Assembly (NCBI GenBank): GCA_965248815.1
Contig: CBDFKK010000007.1
Location: 558,001-622,000 of the forward strand
DNA: 64,000 nt
Direction of reading: 5' to 3'
Origin: CBDFKK01 sp965248815
Lineage (GTDB): Bacteria > Pseudomonadota > Alphaproteobacteria > SMXP01
Position 1 is the first letter of the stretch, and each line of letters opens with the position of its first letter. Shown here in pieces: positions 27,394 to 35,998 of the stretch. Under the pieces are notes generated by a model. It was not told the origin of the DNA. It ran no database searches and saw only the letters and a list, made by a program, of their open reading frames with translations. The translations under genes and the position numbers were made by a program.

Positions 27394-29211
27394 CTATAGC
27401 GGCTCAGTTGCCCCTTTGAGCCAGGCCGCCGTTTCGGACTCGACGATAGGTGTCAATTCAGCACGAACACGCGCGTGATAGTCGTTTAACCAATTGACTT
27501 CGTCATCGCGAAGCAGCGACCGATCAACAAGGCGTCGGTCGATCGGTGCGAGCGTGATCGTTTCAAAGCCATGCATGGCACGCTCGCCTCCTTCAATCGG
27601 GGTGGCTGCAGTGACGATTACCAGATTTTCGATGCGAATGCCGTACTCATCGGCGCGGTAATATCCGGGCTCGTTTGAAAGAATCATGCCCTCTCGGAGT
27701 GCGATTTTTGTCGCGAGCCGTGAAATGCTTTGAGGGCCCTCGTGAACGCCTAAGTATGATCCTACGCCGTGTCCGGTTCCATGATCATAGTCAAGGCCTG
27801 CTGACCAGAGTGCCTGGCGGGCTAGAATGTCCAAAGTCGCGCCTGTTGTGCCGGGGGGAAAGCGCGATTGCGCAATGGCGATGTGCCCCTTAAGCACGCG
27901 CGTGAAATTGCGCCGCATATCGTCGGTGGGCTTACCGATGGCAATTGTACGCGTTACATCAGTCGTACCGTCCATATATTGCGCGCCGGAATCGACCAGC
28001 AGTAATTCGCCGCTTCTTATGGTCCTGTTTGTAGCGTCTGAAACTTTGTAGTGGATGATAGCGCCGTTGGGTCCGGAGCCCATGATCGTCGGAAAACTCA
28101 AGTCTTCCAAAACGCCTGATTGCTTTCTAAAGCTCTCTAATTTCTCGACTGCTCCAATCTCATCGATCATTTCCGTTCCGGCCTTGGCCGATAGCCAGGC
28201 GAGAAACTTCGTGAGAGCCGCACCGTCCCGCCTGTGTGCTTTCCGTGTTCCATTTAATTCTGTCTCATTCTTGATCGCTTTGGGAAGAACGCAGGGATCT
28301 CGATCATGAACGATTTTGGCGCCGGCTCGTTTAAGGTGATTTTCGATCCATACCGATATTGCGGCCGGATCAATTTGTACGGTCGAACTTGATTGTCCCA
28401 AGTTTTGCAGTGAAGACACCAGTTCATCAGCCCGGCGGATTGAAACGTTGTTGCCGAGATGGGTCGGCAGTTCACTTGTTACTTTTTTTGGCTCGACAAA
28501 CAAATCGACGTCACCATTATCACTTAGGATTATGTCGCAAAGGGGCAGAGGCGAGTGTTCGACGTCTTGACCGCGAATATTTAGTAGCCAGGCGATCGAT
28601 GGGGGAGAGGTGATGATCGTTGCTTTGACGTTGGCCTTTTGAAGGGCTTTGGCCAGCTCCCTCCGCTTTTCGCTGCTCGGTTTGCCACTAAAGCGGATAT
28701 CGTGGGGTACTACGTCATTTAGTGGTTCGGCAGGCTGATCGAGCCAAATGGCATCTATCGGATTGTTATCGCAAGCCCTCAATTCGACACCGACTTTGTC
28801 GCAAGCTTTCTTTAAATGCTTGATCCCATCGACTGTATGTAATTTGGGATCAAAACCCAGCTTGGTTCCCAAAGTGAGCGATTGTTCGATCCACTTTGGC
28901 GGCGGGCATTCAACAAGGTGGCAGGTGTCAAATAGATCCAGATCAACTTGTTTCTTGACCTGAAGCGTATAGCGCCCATCGACAAAAATGACCGCTAGAT
29001 CCTGAAGCACGATCGCGGCTCCCGCTGATCCGGTAAACCCCGTAAGCCATGCCAGGCGTTCAGCGTAGGGAGGCAAATACTCGTTTTGATGCTCGTCGGC
29101 ATGAGGAACAATAAATCCGTCAAGGCCGCGCGCCTCAAGTTCAATACGAAGCGCCGCCAGACGAGGGCCCGATTGCGTGGGGTCTGATGTTTCGCTGAAG
29201 GTCTGTAACAT
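27394..29211 (-). CDS. Xaa-Pro aminopeptidase (aminopeptidase P, M24B)
   Basis: Cytosolic dimetal peptidase that removes N-terminal residues before proline. The 605-residue form has two creatinase N-domains followed by the M24 catalytic domain. Metal ligands are visible as Asp in LLVDSGAQYMDGTTDVTRT (two Asp), His in GTGHGVGSYLGVHEGP, and Glu in LSNEPGYY and GIRIENL. The C-terminal extension with WLNDYHARVRAELTP is typical of the long eukaryote-like and alphaproteobacterial class. ATG at 29211. No signal peptide. Confidence 0.93.
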   Translation of the reverse strand: MLQTFSETSDPTQSGPRLAALRIELEARGLDGFIVPHADEHQNEYLPPYAERLAWLTGFTGSAGAAIVLQDLAVIFVDGRYTLQVKKQVDLDLFDTCHLVECPPPKWIEQSLTLGTKLGFDPKLHTVDGIKHLKKACDKVGVELRACDNNPIDAIWLDQPAEPLNDVVPHDIRFSGKPSSEKRRELAKALQKANVKATIITSPPSIAWLLNIRGQDVEHSPLPLCDIILSDNGDVDLFVEPKKVTSELPTHLGNNVSIRRADELVSSLQNLGQSSSTVQIDPAAISVWIENHLKRAGAKIVHDRDPCVLPKAIKNETELNGTRKAHRRDGAALTKFLAWLSAKAGTEMIDEIGAVEKLESFRKQSGVLEDLSFPTIMGSGPNGAIIHYKVSDATNRTIRSGELLLVDSGAQYMDGTTDVTRTIAIGKPTDDMRRNFTRVLKGHIAIAQSRFPPGTTGATLDILARQALWSAGLDYDHGTGHGVGSYLGVHEGPQSISRLATKIALREGMILSNEPGYYRADEYGIRIENLVIVTAATPIEGGERAMHGFETITLAPIDRRLVDRSLLRDDEVNWLNDYHARVRAELTPIVESETAAWLKGATEPL

Positions 29212-29397
29212 TACTGCTAGCTATTCATCCTATCGAATTTTGCAACACACCAATGGCGCGGCCGACGGGACCCATGCGCGTGGTGCAGGGCTGATCTGCC
29301 ATTTCTCTATCTACACGCTTTCGTTCAACAGTGCCATATAAGGGCTCAAGGCAGTCGCAATGATTAAGAAACTGAACTGCCAGTATGAGGTCTAAAG
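29212..29397. other. Divergent spacer upstream of aminopeptidase P
   Basis: Non-coding on both strands as far as I can see. It would carry the promoter of the minus-strand aminopeptidase gene and, if the small ORF at 29398 is real, that of the plus-strand ORF too. I see no clear promoter boxes. Confidence 0.4.
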
Positions 29398-29646
29398 ATG
29401 AGTGTGTTATTGCAATCAATGTCGCCACTAGAAGTCTTGCTTGGTGTGGTCCGGCGACTTGTTGACTCGGTCAGCGCCCTCAGCCGCATTGCTAACGTTA
29501 AGAGCAGGGTTGCGGCCGGCGAACGAGCCGATGTCCGGAAAGCGGCAAGCATTGAAATTAAGGGAGGCGCAAATGGCAAGCCTCGCGTTCTCGAGGCTCG
29601 AAGGCTCCGACTTGAGCGTCGTCAAATGAGAACCTTACTCATTTAG
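29398..29646 (+). CDS. Small hypothetical protein (82 residues)
   Basis: An ATG reading frame with GAGG at 29388-29391 six bases upstream, filling an otherwise empty 430-base stretch. The product begins MSVLLQSMSPLEVLLGVVRRL and has a hydrophobic helical first third followed by a basic, Arg/Ala-rich helical tail. It ends four bases into the convergent prmA gene. I recognise no family. An overlapping minus-strand frame (29428-29625) has no ribosome site and is less likely. It may still be a chance frame. Confidence 0.4.
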   Translation: MSVLLQSMSPLEVLLGVVRRLVDSVSALSRIANVKSRVAAGERADVRKAASIEIKGGANGKPRVLEARRLRLERRQMRTLLI

Positions 29647-30512
29647 CGGACAAAAGTTAGCGTCGCCCAACCATCCACTATATGTGTGTTCAAGAGCGTC
29701 ATCTGCTGATGCAGATAGGCGCTTTTGACCCGTGGAGCTTGCCGTTCCAATAGGCCGGAAAGCACCGCGACACCATAGTGCGTGAGATGGCGAGTAAGGG
29801 TAGGTGCGAGCGCGGTCAGTGGTCGCGCCAACAAATTCGCTAATATGAGATCGAACCGCTCGTGCACAAGCAAGCGGTGATGGAAGCCATTTGCGCAGAC
29901 GGCCGTAATCCAGGGATGAACGCCATTCAATCTGGCGTTGTCCCGCGTGGTCTGGGTTGCAATTGGATCGAAGTCAGAGGCGATAACCGGCGTGCGCCAA
30001 ATACTTGAGCAGGCAAGGGCAAGCACACCCGTTCCACACCCCAAATCGAGCGTGCGCCTAATCCGTCTTGTTTTGGCAAGGTAATCAACGGCCAGTAAAC
30101 AGCCGTGTGTCGATCCATGATGTCCGGTACCGAATGCTTGAGCGGCTTCGATTGCGAGCGGCGTGGTGTCCAGCGGAGCTTCGTGGATCCCTGAAACCTG
30201 CGAGACAAAAAATCGACCGGCTCGTATGGGCCTAAAGTCTCTCTGTGTCTTGGCGACCCAATTCTCCGGCTCTATTTGGCGGACCTCAAACTGAACATCT
30301 GTGAGATGTGGTGCGAGCAGTCGGACGATGTCCCGTCGACGCGGCTTCTTATTGTAAAGGCCGTCAACCCGCCATAGGGCTACCGACCTTGTTTCAAATG
30401 CTGAAATGGATAGCGCTTCCGGCTCGTCGGCCTTTTCAAGGCGATTCACTATGACTTCGACGCAGGCTTGGGGCGCCCGTACTCGAAGTGACCATAGAAG
30501 ATGCTCATTCAC
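29643..30512 (-). CDS. prmA: Ribosomal protein L11 methyltransferase
   Basis: Class I SAM enzyme that trimethylates lysines and the N terminus of L11. The SAM motif reads LDLGCGTGVLALA, preceded by AFGTGHHGSTHGCL and followed by the active-site-type motif ILANLLARPL. I place the start at GTG 30512 (VNEHLLWSLRV) since GAGGG at 30520-30524 lies seven bases upstream and the site is ten bases after the helicase stop; a TTG at 30539 is the alternative. The product has 289 residues and forms an operon with the upstream helicase gene. Confidence 0.92.
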   Translation of the reverse strand: MNEHLLWSLRVRAPQACVEVIVNRLEKADEPEALSISAFETRSVALWRVDGLYNKKPRRRDIVRLLAPHLTDVQFEVRQIEPENWVAKTQRDFRPIRAGRFFVSQVSGIHEAPLDTTPLAIEAAQAFGTGHHGSTHGCLLAVDYLAKTRRIRRTLDLGCGTGVLALACSSIWRTPVIASDFDPIATQTTRDNARLNGVHPWITAVCANGFHHRLLVHERFDLILANLLARPLTALAPTLTRHLTHYGVAVLSGLLERQAPRVKSAYLHQQMTLLNTHIVDGWATLTFVR

Positions 30513-30522
30513 CTTGAGACCC

Positions 30523-32856
30523 TCAATGGCGCTCAACAAATGAAGCTATGACTTTCTTGCGACCCGCCTTTTCAAACTCAATCGTAAGTTTGTTGCCGTC
30601 GATATTCTTGATACTTCCATAGCCGAACTTTTGATGAAAAACCCGCTCGCCCAAATCGAACTCAGAAGCTGTAGGGTCATTGGTGGCGACGAGCTCAGCT
30701 GAACCTTCAATCAGGGGTGCGGGATTGCGGCGCTTGGATTGTTGGGCGCGGCGCCAGCCAGGACTTTGGTAGCCGCTTTCAAATGCTGTGCTGCCTCCGC
30801 CGAACTGAACGGTGATGGGTCCAGCGTCCTCTGCAAACACCGATGCGGTGGGCACGGCACTTCCGTAAAGGCCGGTTTCAGCGATCACTTCGACATGATC
30901 AGCAGGGAGTTCGTCGATAAATCGGGACGGCAGAGCTGATGACCACTGATTGTATATGCGCCGGTTTGCGACAAATGAAATCTTCGAGATTTCCTTAGCC
31001 CGCGTGATTCCCACATAGGCCAATCGTCTTTCTTCTTCCAGACCCTTAATGCCGTTCTCGTCTAGGGAACGCTGATGAGGAAACAAGCCTTCTTCCCATC
31101 CTGGCAAATACACGATCGGAAACTCCAAACCCTTGGCGCTGTGAAGCGTCATCAGACTGACCTTGTCGTCGCTGTCGGATTGATCATTCGTCATGACCAA
31201 AGAGACATGTTCGAGAAACCCGGCCAGGTTTTCGAATTGCTCCATGGAACGTACCAGTTCCTTCAAGTTGTCTAGCCGGCCCGGCGCGTCAGCAGATTTG
31301 TCGTTTTGAAGCATTTCGACATACCCGCATTCTTCTAAAATCGTTTCCGCTAAATCTGTGTGGGGTAAGGATTTGCTCTCACTCGCCCAGCGGTCAATCA
31401 TTTGCATAAGGGCGGCAAGGGCGCGACGCGCGCGGGGTATCTCATCGGTTTCTACAAGCTGGCGCGCTGCGCGCGTCAGTGAGCACGAATTTGCCCTTGC
31501 GACGTTATGAAGGGTCTGTACTGCAGCTTGACCCAGGCCCCGTTTTGGCTTGTTTATGATGCGCTCAAATGCAAGATCGTCGTCGGGTTGCGCAACGACT
31601 CGCAGGTAAGCCAAGGCATCTCTGATCTCCGCCCGTTCATAGAATCTCGGACCGCCAACTACGCGGTAGGGAACGCTGAGGGTCAGAAAGCGATCTTCAA
31701 ACTCACGCATTTGAAAGCTGGCCCGCACCAGGATGGAGATATCACTGAGATTTCTTCCATTGCGATGGTACGCTTCAATTTCCTCTCCAATGACGCGGGC
31801 TTCTTCTTCTCCATCCCAGACGCCGCGCACGCCGACCTTTTCTCCCTCTTTGACATCTGTCCAAAGAGTTTTGCCCAAACGCCCTTCGTTGGTAGAGATG
31901 AGGCCTGAAGCAGCGGCCAAAATATGCGGCGTCGATCTATAGTTACGCTCGAGCCTTACTACTTGGGCGCCCGGAAAATCCTTTTCAAAGCGTAGAATAT
32001 TGTCGACTTCCGCACCGCGCCAACCGTAAATCGACTGGTCATCGTCGCCCACGCAGCAAATATTCTTGTGTTCTTGTGCCAACAATCGTAGCCACAAATA
32101 CTGCGCAACGTTGGTGTCCTGATACTCATCGACCAGGACATGCTTGAATCGTTTTTGAAAATTCGAGAGAACGTCGGGGTTATTTTGAAATAAGGCGATG
32201 CATTCCAACAGCAAATCCCCAAAGTCGGCCGCATTGAGTACTTTCAATCGTTCTTGATAGACACGATAGAGTTCAACGCCTTTCCCATTCGCAAATGAAT
32301 AACTCTCCCCTTCCGGAACTTTGTTGGGCGTGAAGCCTCGGTTTTTCCAATTGTCGATGAGACTTGCCAAGTGACGGGCATTCCATCGCTTTTCATCGAT
32401 TTCCGCAGCGATGATGAGCTGCTTAAGAAGTCTGATCTGGTCGTCGGTGTCGAGAATTGTAAAATTGTTCTTCAAGCCGACGAGTTCTGCATGCCGTCTC
32501 AATATTTTCGCCCCGATCGAGTGAAACGTGCCGAGCCACTGCATGCCTTCAACGACTCCACCGATCAGGCCGCCGATGCGATCGTGCATTTCCCGAGCCG
32601 CCTTATTGGTAAAAGTAACTGCCAAGATTTGGCCTGGCCAGGCGAGCCCGTTTTGAAGGAGAAAGGCCAAACGGGTCGTAAGCACACGTGTCTTGCCTGT
32701 GCCGGCGCCCGCAAGCACGAGTACCGGCCCGTCCGTCGTCTGTACGGCCTTCAATTGTTCGTCATTGAGGACAGCAAGATAGGGCGGGGTCTCCGCTGAG
32801 GCTTTAGCGCGGACATAATCGTCCGATTGACCGGATTGCTCGGTTAGATTAACCAA
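30523..32856 (-). CDS. uvrD: ATP-dependent DNA helicase UvrD/PcrA
   Basis: Superfamily 1A 3'-5' helicase for nucleotide excision and mismatch repair. Walker A AGAGTGKT is at residues 49-56, then VDEYQDTN (motif II), GDDDQSIYGWRGA (motif III), LERNYRST (IV), TLHSAKGLEF (V) and VGITRAKE (VI). The C terminus carries the Tudor-like GERVFHQKFGYGSI domain that binds RNA polymerase in PcrA. Start TTG 32856 is favoured by AGGAAAG eight bases upstream; the longer frame to TTG 32916 lacks this. 777 residues. In alphaproteobacteria the name uvrD or pcrA is used for the same gene. Confidence 0.93.
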   Translation of the reverse strand: MVNLTEQSGQSDDYVRAKASAETPPYLAVLNDEQLKAVQTTDGPVLVLAGAGTGKTRVLTTRLAFLLQNGLAWPGQILAVTFTNKAAREMHDRIGGLIGGVVEGMQWLGTFHSIGAKILRRHAELVGLKNNFTILDTDDQIRLLKQLIIAAEIDEKRWNARHLASLIDNWKNRGFTPNKVPEGESYSFANGKGVELYRVYQERLKVLNAADFGDLLLECIALFQNNPDVLSNFQKRFKHVLVDEYQDTNVAQYLWLRLLAQEHKNICCVGDDDQSIYGWRGAEVDNILRFEKDFPGAQVVRLERNYRSTPHILAAASGLISTNEGRLGKTLWTDVKEGEKVGVRGVWDGEEEARVIGEEIEAYHRNGRNLSDISILVRASFQMREFEDRFLTLSVPYRVVGGPRFYERAEIRDALAYLRVVAQPDDDLAFERIINKPKRGLGQAAVQTLHNVARANSCSLTRAARQLVETDEIPRARRALAALMQMIDRWASESKSLPHTDLAETILEECGYVEMLQNDKSADAPGRLDNLKELVRSMEQFENLAGFLEHVSLVMTNDQSDSDDKVSLMTLHSAKGLEFPIVYLPGWEEGLFPHQRSLDENGIKGLEEERRLAYVGITRAKEISKISFVANRRIYNQWSSALPSRFIDELPADHVEVIAETGLYGSAVPTASVFAEDAGPITVQFGGGSTAFESGYQSPGWRRAQQSKRRNPAPLIEGSAELVATNDPTASEFDLGERVFHQKFGYGSIKNIDGNKLTIEFEKAGRKKVIASFVERH

Positions 32857-34296
32857 GGATTGTACTTTCCTGATGATTCTGAGCGAGCATGGTAGCACGC
32901 GGCGGGGTGCCCTCAATGGGGCTCGATGGTCTATACGTGGCTTTCCACGTGCGCTTGTACAAGGGCGCGATTATATACCGCGAGTGAATCGGAGCGCAGC
33001 ACAATTCCAACGATCTTGTTGTCATGCTCCGATTGAGTCACCGGGATCACGTCGGTTTCGAACTTATCCATGAGTTCAAAAATCGTTGTAAGTCGATCGG
33101 CTGGTGTTAGCCGGGGCCCGTCACCCGTGTACTCTTCCGCCCGGACTTCGGTATCACTCATGACATCGCTTACGCGAATGGTCTCAAGTAGCGCATGGTG
33201 AGGGCCCTCTTGCAATTTGTAGCCGCGCATTTCGATTTGCCAGTGAAAGAAACTGCGCCCCAATACGGATTGGGTGAGGACTGTTGCGATGGATATGGAA
33301 ACGAGAAGAGCGATGGCGGCTTCGTACTCGCGCACGAGTTCAAATACAATGAGGGCAGTGGATATAGGCGCCCCCAAAATGGCCGCGGAGACAGCACCCA
33401 TACCAACGATCGAATAAAAGTTCGCACTGGTTGAAAGCTCCGGAAACAACGTAATGGCAATACTGCCAAATGCGGCGCCTGTCATCGCGCCGAGATATAA
33501 GGCAGGGCTAAAAACACCCCCGCCGAAGCGGCACGCCAACGTAACAGACGTGGCTGCGATCTTCGCGGCGATCAACGCCACAAGTAGTGAAAGCGGGAAA
33601 ATCCCTTTTAGTGCGGCGTCAGTCGCTTCGTAACCGACGCCCAGTATCTGTGGAAACCAAATTGCGAGGGTGCCGATCATGACACCGCCAACCATCGGCC
33701 GAATCCAAATGGGCGCTCTCAGCTTAGATGACATGCCGTCGGCCACACGCGCCGCCATTGCTGCCGATTTCATGAATAGAATGGCGACGACTCCTGCGAC
33801 CAATCCCAGTATGGCAAAGGCTGGTAACTGCAAATAAGATCCAAAGTCCATTTGGGGCACGATGAATGCAGGAAACTCGCCCGTGTGAATCCGCGTTACG
33901 ACCGTTGCTGCAACGCTGGCGATGACGATCGGGGCGAAAACGCTGAGTGCGTAGTGCCCCAAAACCACTTCCAGTGCGAACAACACACCTGCGATCGGTG
34001 CATTGAAGGAAGCTGATACGGCGGCAGCGGCTCCACATGCTAAAAACATTTTTGCGGCCGGAGCGGGGTAACCTAAGCTGCGCGCGATTAATGAGGCGAT
34101 GGATGCACCCAAATGAACCGCTGGTCCTTCACGGCCTGCGCTCGCACCTACGCCCAGAGATATGCCTGAAATAAGAGCGCTAGACAGCCCTGTACGCAGA
34201 GAGACACGCCCATCATGAATGCCCCGCGCTTCAATGACATCGGCAACACCGTGGGCGCGATCGTCGGGCAAATAACTCAATCGCTTAAGAAGCAGC

Positions 34297-34299
34297 AAC
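34297..34299. repeat. Target-site duplication, left copy (AAC)
   Basis: Three bases AAC directly before the left inverted repeat of the insertion sequence. The same AAC follows the right end at 35586-35588. The reconstruction of the clc frame supports this duplication. Confidence 0.75.
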
Positions 34300-34385
34300 A
34301 GAGGTGGCTCGGGAAATCTGCACAGTTGAGATAAGTGGAATTTTGGCCTGTAGGCGGCATGATCGCCGGCAACAGGAGATCCACT

Positions 34386-34697
34386 ATGGCAAGACGACCA
34401 CGTCGCAATCATACACCTGCGTTCAAGTCGAAGGTGGCCCTTGCGGCCGTTCGCGGTGAGCAGACATTGGGAGAACTCGCTCAGCAGTTTGATGTTCATC
34501 CTAACCAGATCAAGCAATGGAAAGATCAGCTCCTTGAGGGTGCAGCGGGTGTTTTTGGGCGGGAGGGTAAATCACCGCTGCCTGCACCCCGTGTTGATGT
34601 GAAGAGGCTCCATGCCAAGATTGGGGAGCTGACGCTTGAGAATGATTTTTTAGGCGATGCGCTCACCAAGGCGGGATTGCCGAGCGCAAGAAAATGA
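34386..34697 (+). CDS. IS3-family transposase OrfA
   Basis: DNA-binding subunit of the transposase, 103 residues, with an N-terminal helix-turn-helix (FKSKVALAAVRGEQTLGELAQQFDVHPNQIKQW) and a leucine-zipper-like C-terminal helix (VKRLHAKIGELTLENDFL). ATG 34386 has AGGAG about eight bases upstream. The stop overlaps OrfB (AAAATGA); OrfB is in the -1 frame and the AAGAAAA stretch at 34688-34694 is a plausible slippage site that would give the OrfAB fusion transposase. Confidence 0.93.
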   Translation: MARRPRRNHTPAFKSKVALAAVRGEQTLGELAQQFDVHPNQIKQWKDQLLEGAAGVFGREGKSPLPAPRVDVKRLHAKIGELTLENDFLGDALTKAGLPSARK

Positions 34698-35524
34698 TCG
34701 ACCGCAAACATAAACTCTCGCTCAGCCGTCAGGCCAAGGCGCTCAAGATCAGCCGGGGCAGCGTCTATTATCAGCCCCGTCCCGTATCGGTCGGTGATCT
34801 GGCACTGATGCGCCGGATTGATGAATTGCATCTCGACTATCCCTTTGCAGGCAGCAGGATGCTGCAGGGACTATTGCTTGGTGAAGGATACAAGGTTGGC
34901 CGCCTGCACGTCACAACACTGATGAAGCGTATGGGGCTTGAGGCTATTTATCGCCGCCCGAACACGTCCAAGCCTGCACCGGGCCACAAAATCTATCCCT
35001 ATCTGTTGCGTAAGCTGCCGGTCACCCAACCCAATCAGGTCTGGGCGATGGATATCACCTACATTCCAATGGCACGGGGCTTTGTTTATCTGGCCGCAGT
35101 GGTTGACTGGTTCAGCCGGCGTGTCCTGTCCTGGCGGCTCTCTATCACACTGGAAGCAGACTTTTGCATTGAAGCCGTTGAAGAAGCACTGGCCCGTTAC
35201 GGTAAGCCGGACATCTTCAACACCGATCAGGGCTCGCAGTTTACCTCCATCGCTTTCACACAAATCCTGAAGGATGCTGAAATCGCCATCAGCATGGATG
35301 GCAAGGGAGCGTGGCGGGACAATGTCTTTGTTGAACGGCTGTGGCGCACGGTCAAATACGAGGAGGTCTATCTGCATGCCTATGGCAATGTTCCACAAGC
35401 CCGAGCCGCCCTCGGCAAATATTTGGTCTTTTATAACACCAAGAGACCGCATTCATCGCTTGACCGCCAGACACCCGATCAGGCTTACTTCAACGTGCTG
35501 CAACCAATCCCGGTCGCGGCATAA
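34694..35524 (+). CDS. IS3-family transposase OrfB (rve integrase domain)
   Basis: Catalytic DDE transposase, 276 residues. An HTH_21 region (SRGSVYYQPRP, LHLDYPFAGSRML) precedes the retroviral-integrase-like core with DDE residues in VWAMDITYIP, FNTDQGSQFTS and FVERLWRTVKYEEV. The protein is intact to its C terminus (YNTKRPHSSLDRQTPDQAY). It is probably made as a fusion with OrfA by -1 frameshifting. Confidence 0.95.
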   Translation: MIDRKHKLSLSRQAKALKISRGSVYYQPRPVSVGDLALMRRIDELHLDYPFAGSRMLQGLLLGEGYKVGRLHVTTLMKRMGLEAIYRRPNTSKPAPGHKIYPYLLRKLPVTQPNQVWAMDITYIPMARGFVYLAAVVDWFSRRVLSWRLSITLEADFCIEAVEEALARYGKPDIFNTDQGSQFTSIAFTQILKDAEIAISMDGKGAWRDNVFVERLWRTVKYEEVYLHAYGNVPQARAALGKYLVFYNTKRPHSSLDRQTPDQAYFNVLQPIPVAA

Positions 35525-35585
35525 CAGGGGCTGAAATCCACTTATCCGCAGTCCGAAAGTTGTTCAAACAAACCGAACCACCTCT

Positions 35586-35588
35586 AAC
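35586..35588. repeat. Target-site duplication, right copy (AAC)
   Basis: Second copy of the 3-base AAC repeat that flanks the insertion sequence; removing one copy restores the clc reading frame. Confidence 0.75.
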
Positions 35589-35998
35589 AGCAATCCGATG
35601 ATCAAGCCGCCGAAAGTTGGCAACAATAGCAACTGCCACCAGGGCAAAGTCTGCGCCGTCGAGTAGAGTTGTTGGTAAGGTGTTCCGAATGCGGCCCATT
35701 GAGTGCCCGCAATCAACATCCGAAAACCGATGGTTGCGTATCCTACGACAAGTCCAATAGAAAGAGCGATGGTCCAAAGAACCGGCTGCCACATCTTGCC
35801 GAAGACTTGTCGGCTCCGCCTAATGAATGCGCGGGCCGAATCTGCCTCATCGGTTTGGTTGAGCATAGTGACCGGTCAAATCGAAGAAAGACTGCGACAT
35901 TGCAATATCGCGAGAGACTCATACTGTGAAATAATAGGATCCTCTGCCTATTTGGCAATGACGCAAAATATTGATCAAAATAAGCAGTAATTCGCACT

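Larger units (their letters stand above)
34300..35585 (+). mobile_element. IS3-family insertion sequence in clc
   Basis: A 1,286-base element with two overlapping transposase frames. Its ends form imperfect inverted repeats, AGAGGTGGCTCGG at 34300-34312 and its complement with one mismatch at 35573-35585; inner ends GATAAGTGGA (34331-34340) and TCCACTTATC (35537-35546) form a second inverted pair. It is flanked by a 3-base direct repeat AAC (34297-34299 and 35586-35588), consistent with IS3-family insertion. The inverted repeats do not begin with the usual TG, which is noted as odd. Intact ends and frames suggest a recent and possibly still mobile copy. Confidence 0.93.
32931..35866 (-). pseudogene. 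ClC-type chloride channel/transporter with CBS domains, split by IS
   Basis: Voltage-gated ClC family membrane protein broken by an insertion sequence. The N-terminal part (35586-35866) begins MLNQTDEADSARAF and ends at GGLIIGLL. The rest (32931-34299) resumes LLLKRLSYLPDDRAHGVADVIEA and keeps the chloride-filter motifs GASAGREGPAVH and GGGVFSPALYLG and one C-terminal CBS region. Removing the IS and one copy of the 3-base duplication gives GGA TTG CTG TTG CTG CTT CTT AAG, an uninterrupted frame. A TTG-initiated frame that starts in the IS (34517) could make an N-terminally chimeric product lacking the first membrane helices, but it is unlikely to work. Confidence 0.93.

Noticed and set aside
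34871..35452. Minus-strand frame of 193 codons in the insertion sequence
   Set aside because: Antisense to the transposase core; IS3 elements do not carry such a gene and no motif is seen.
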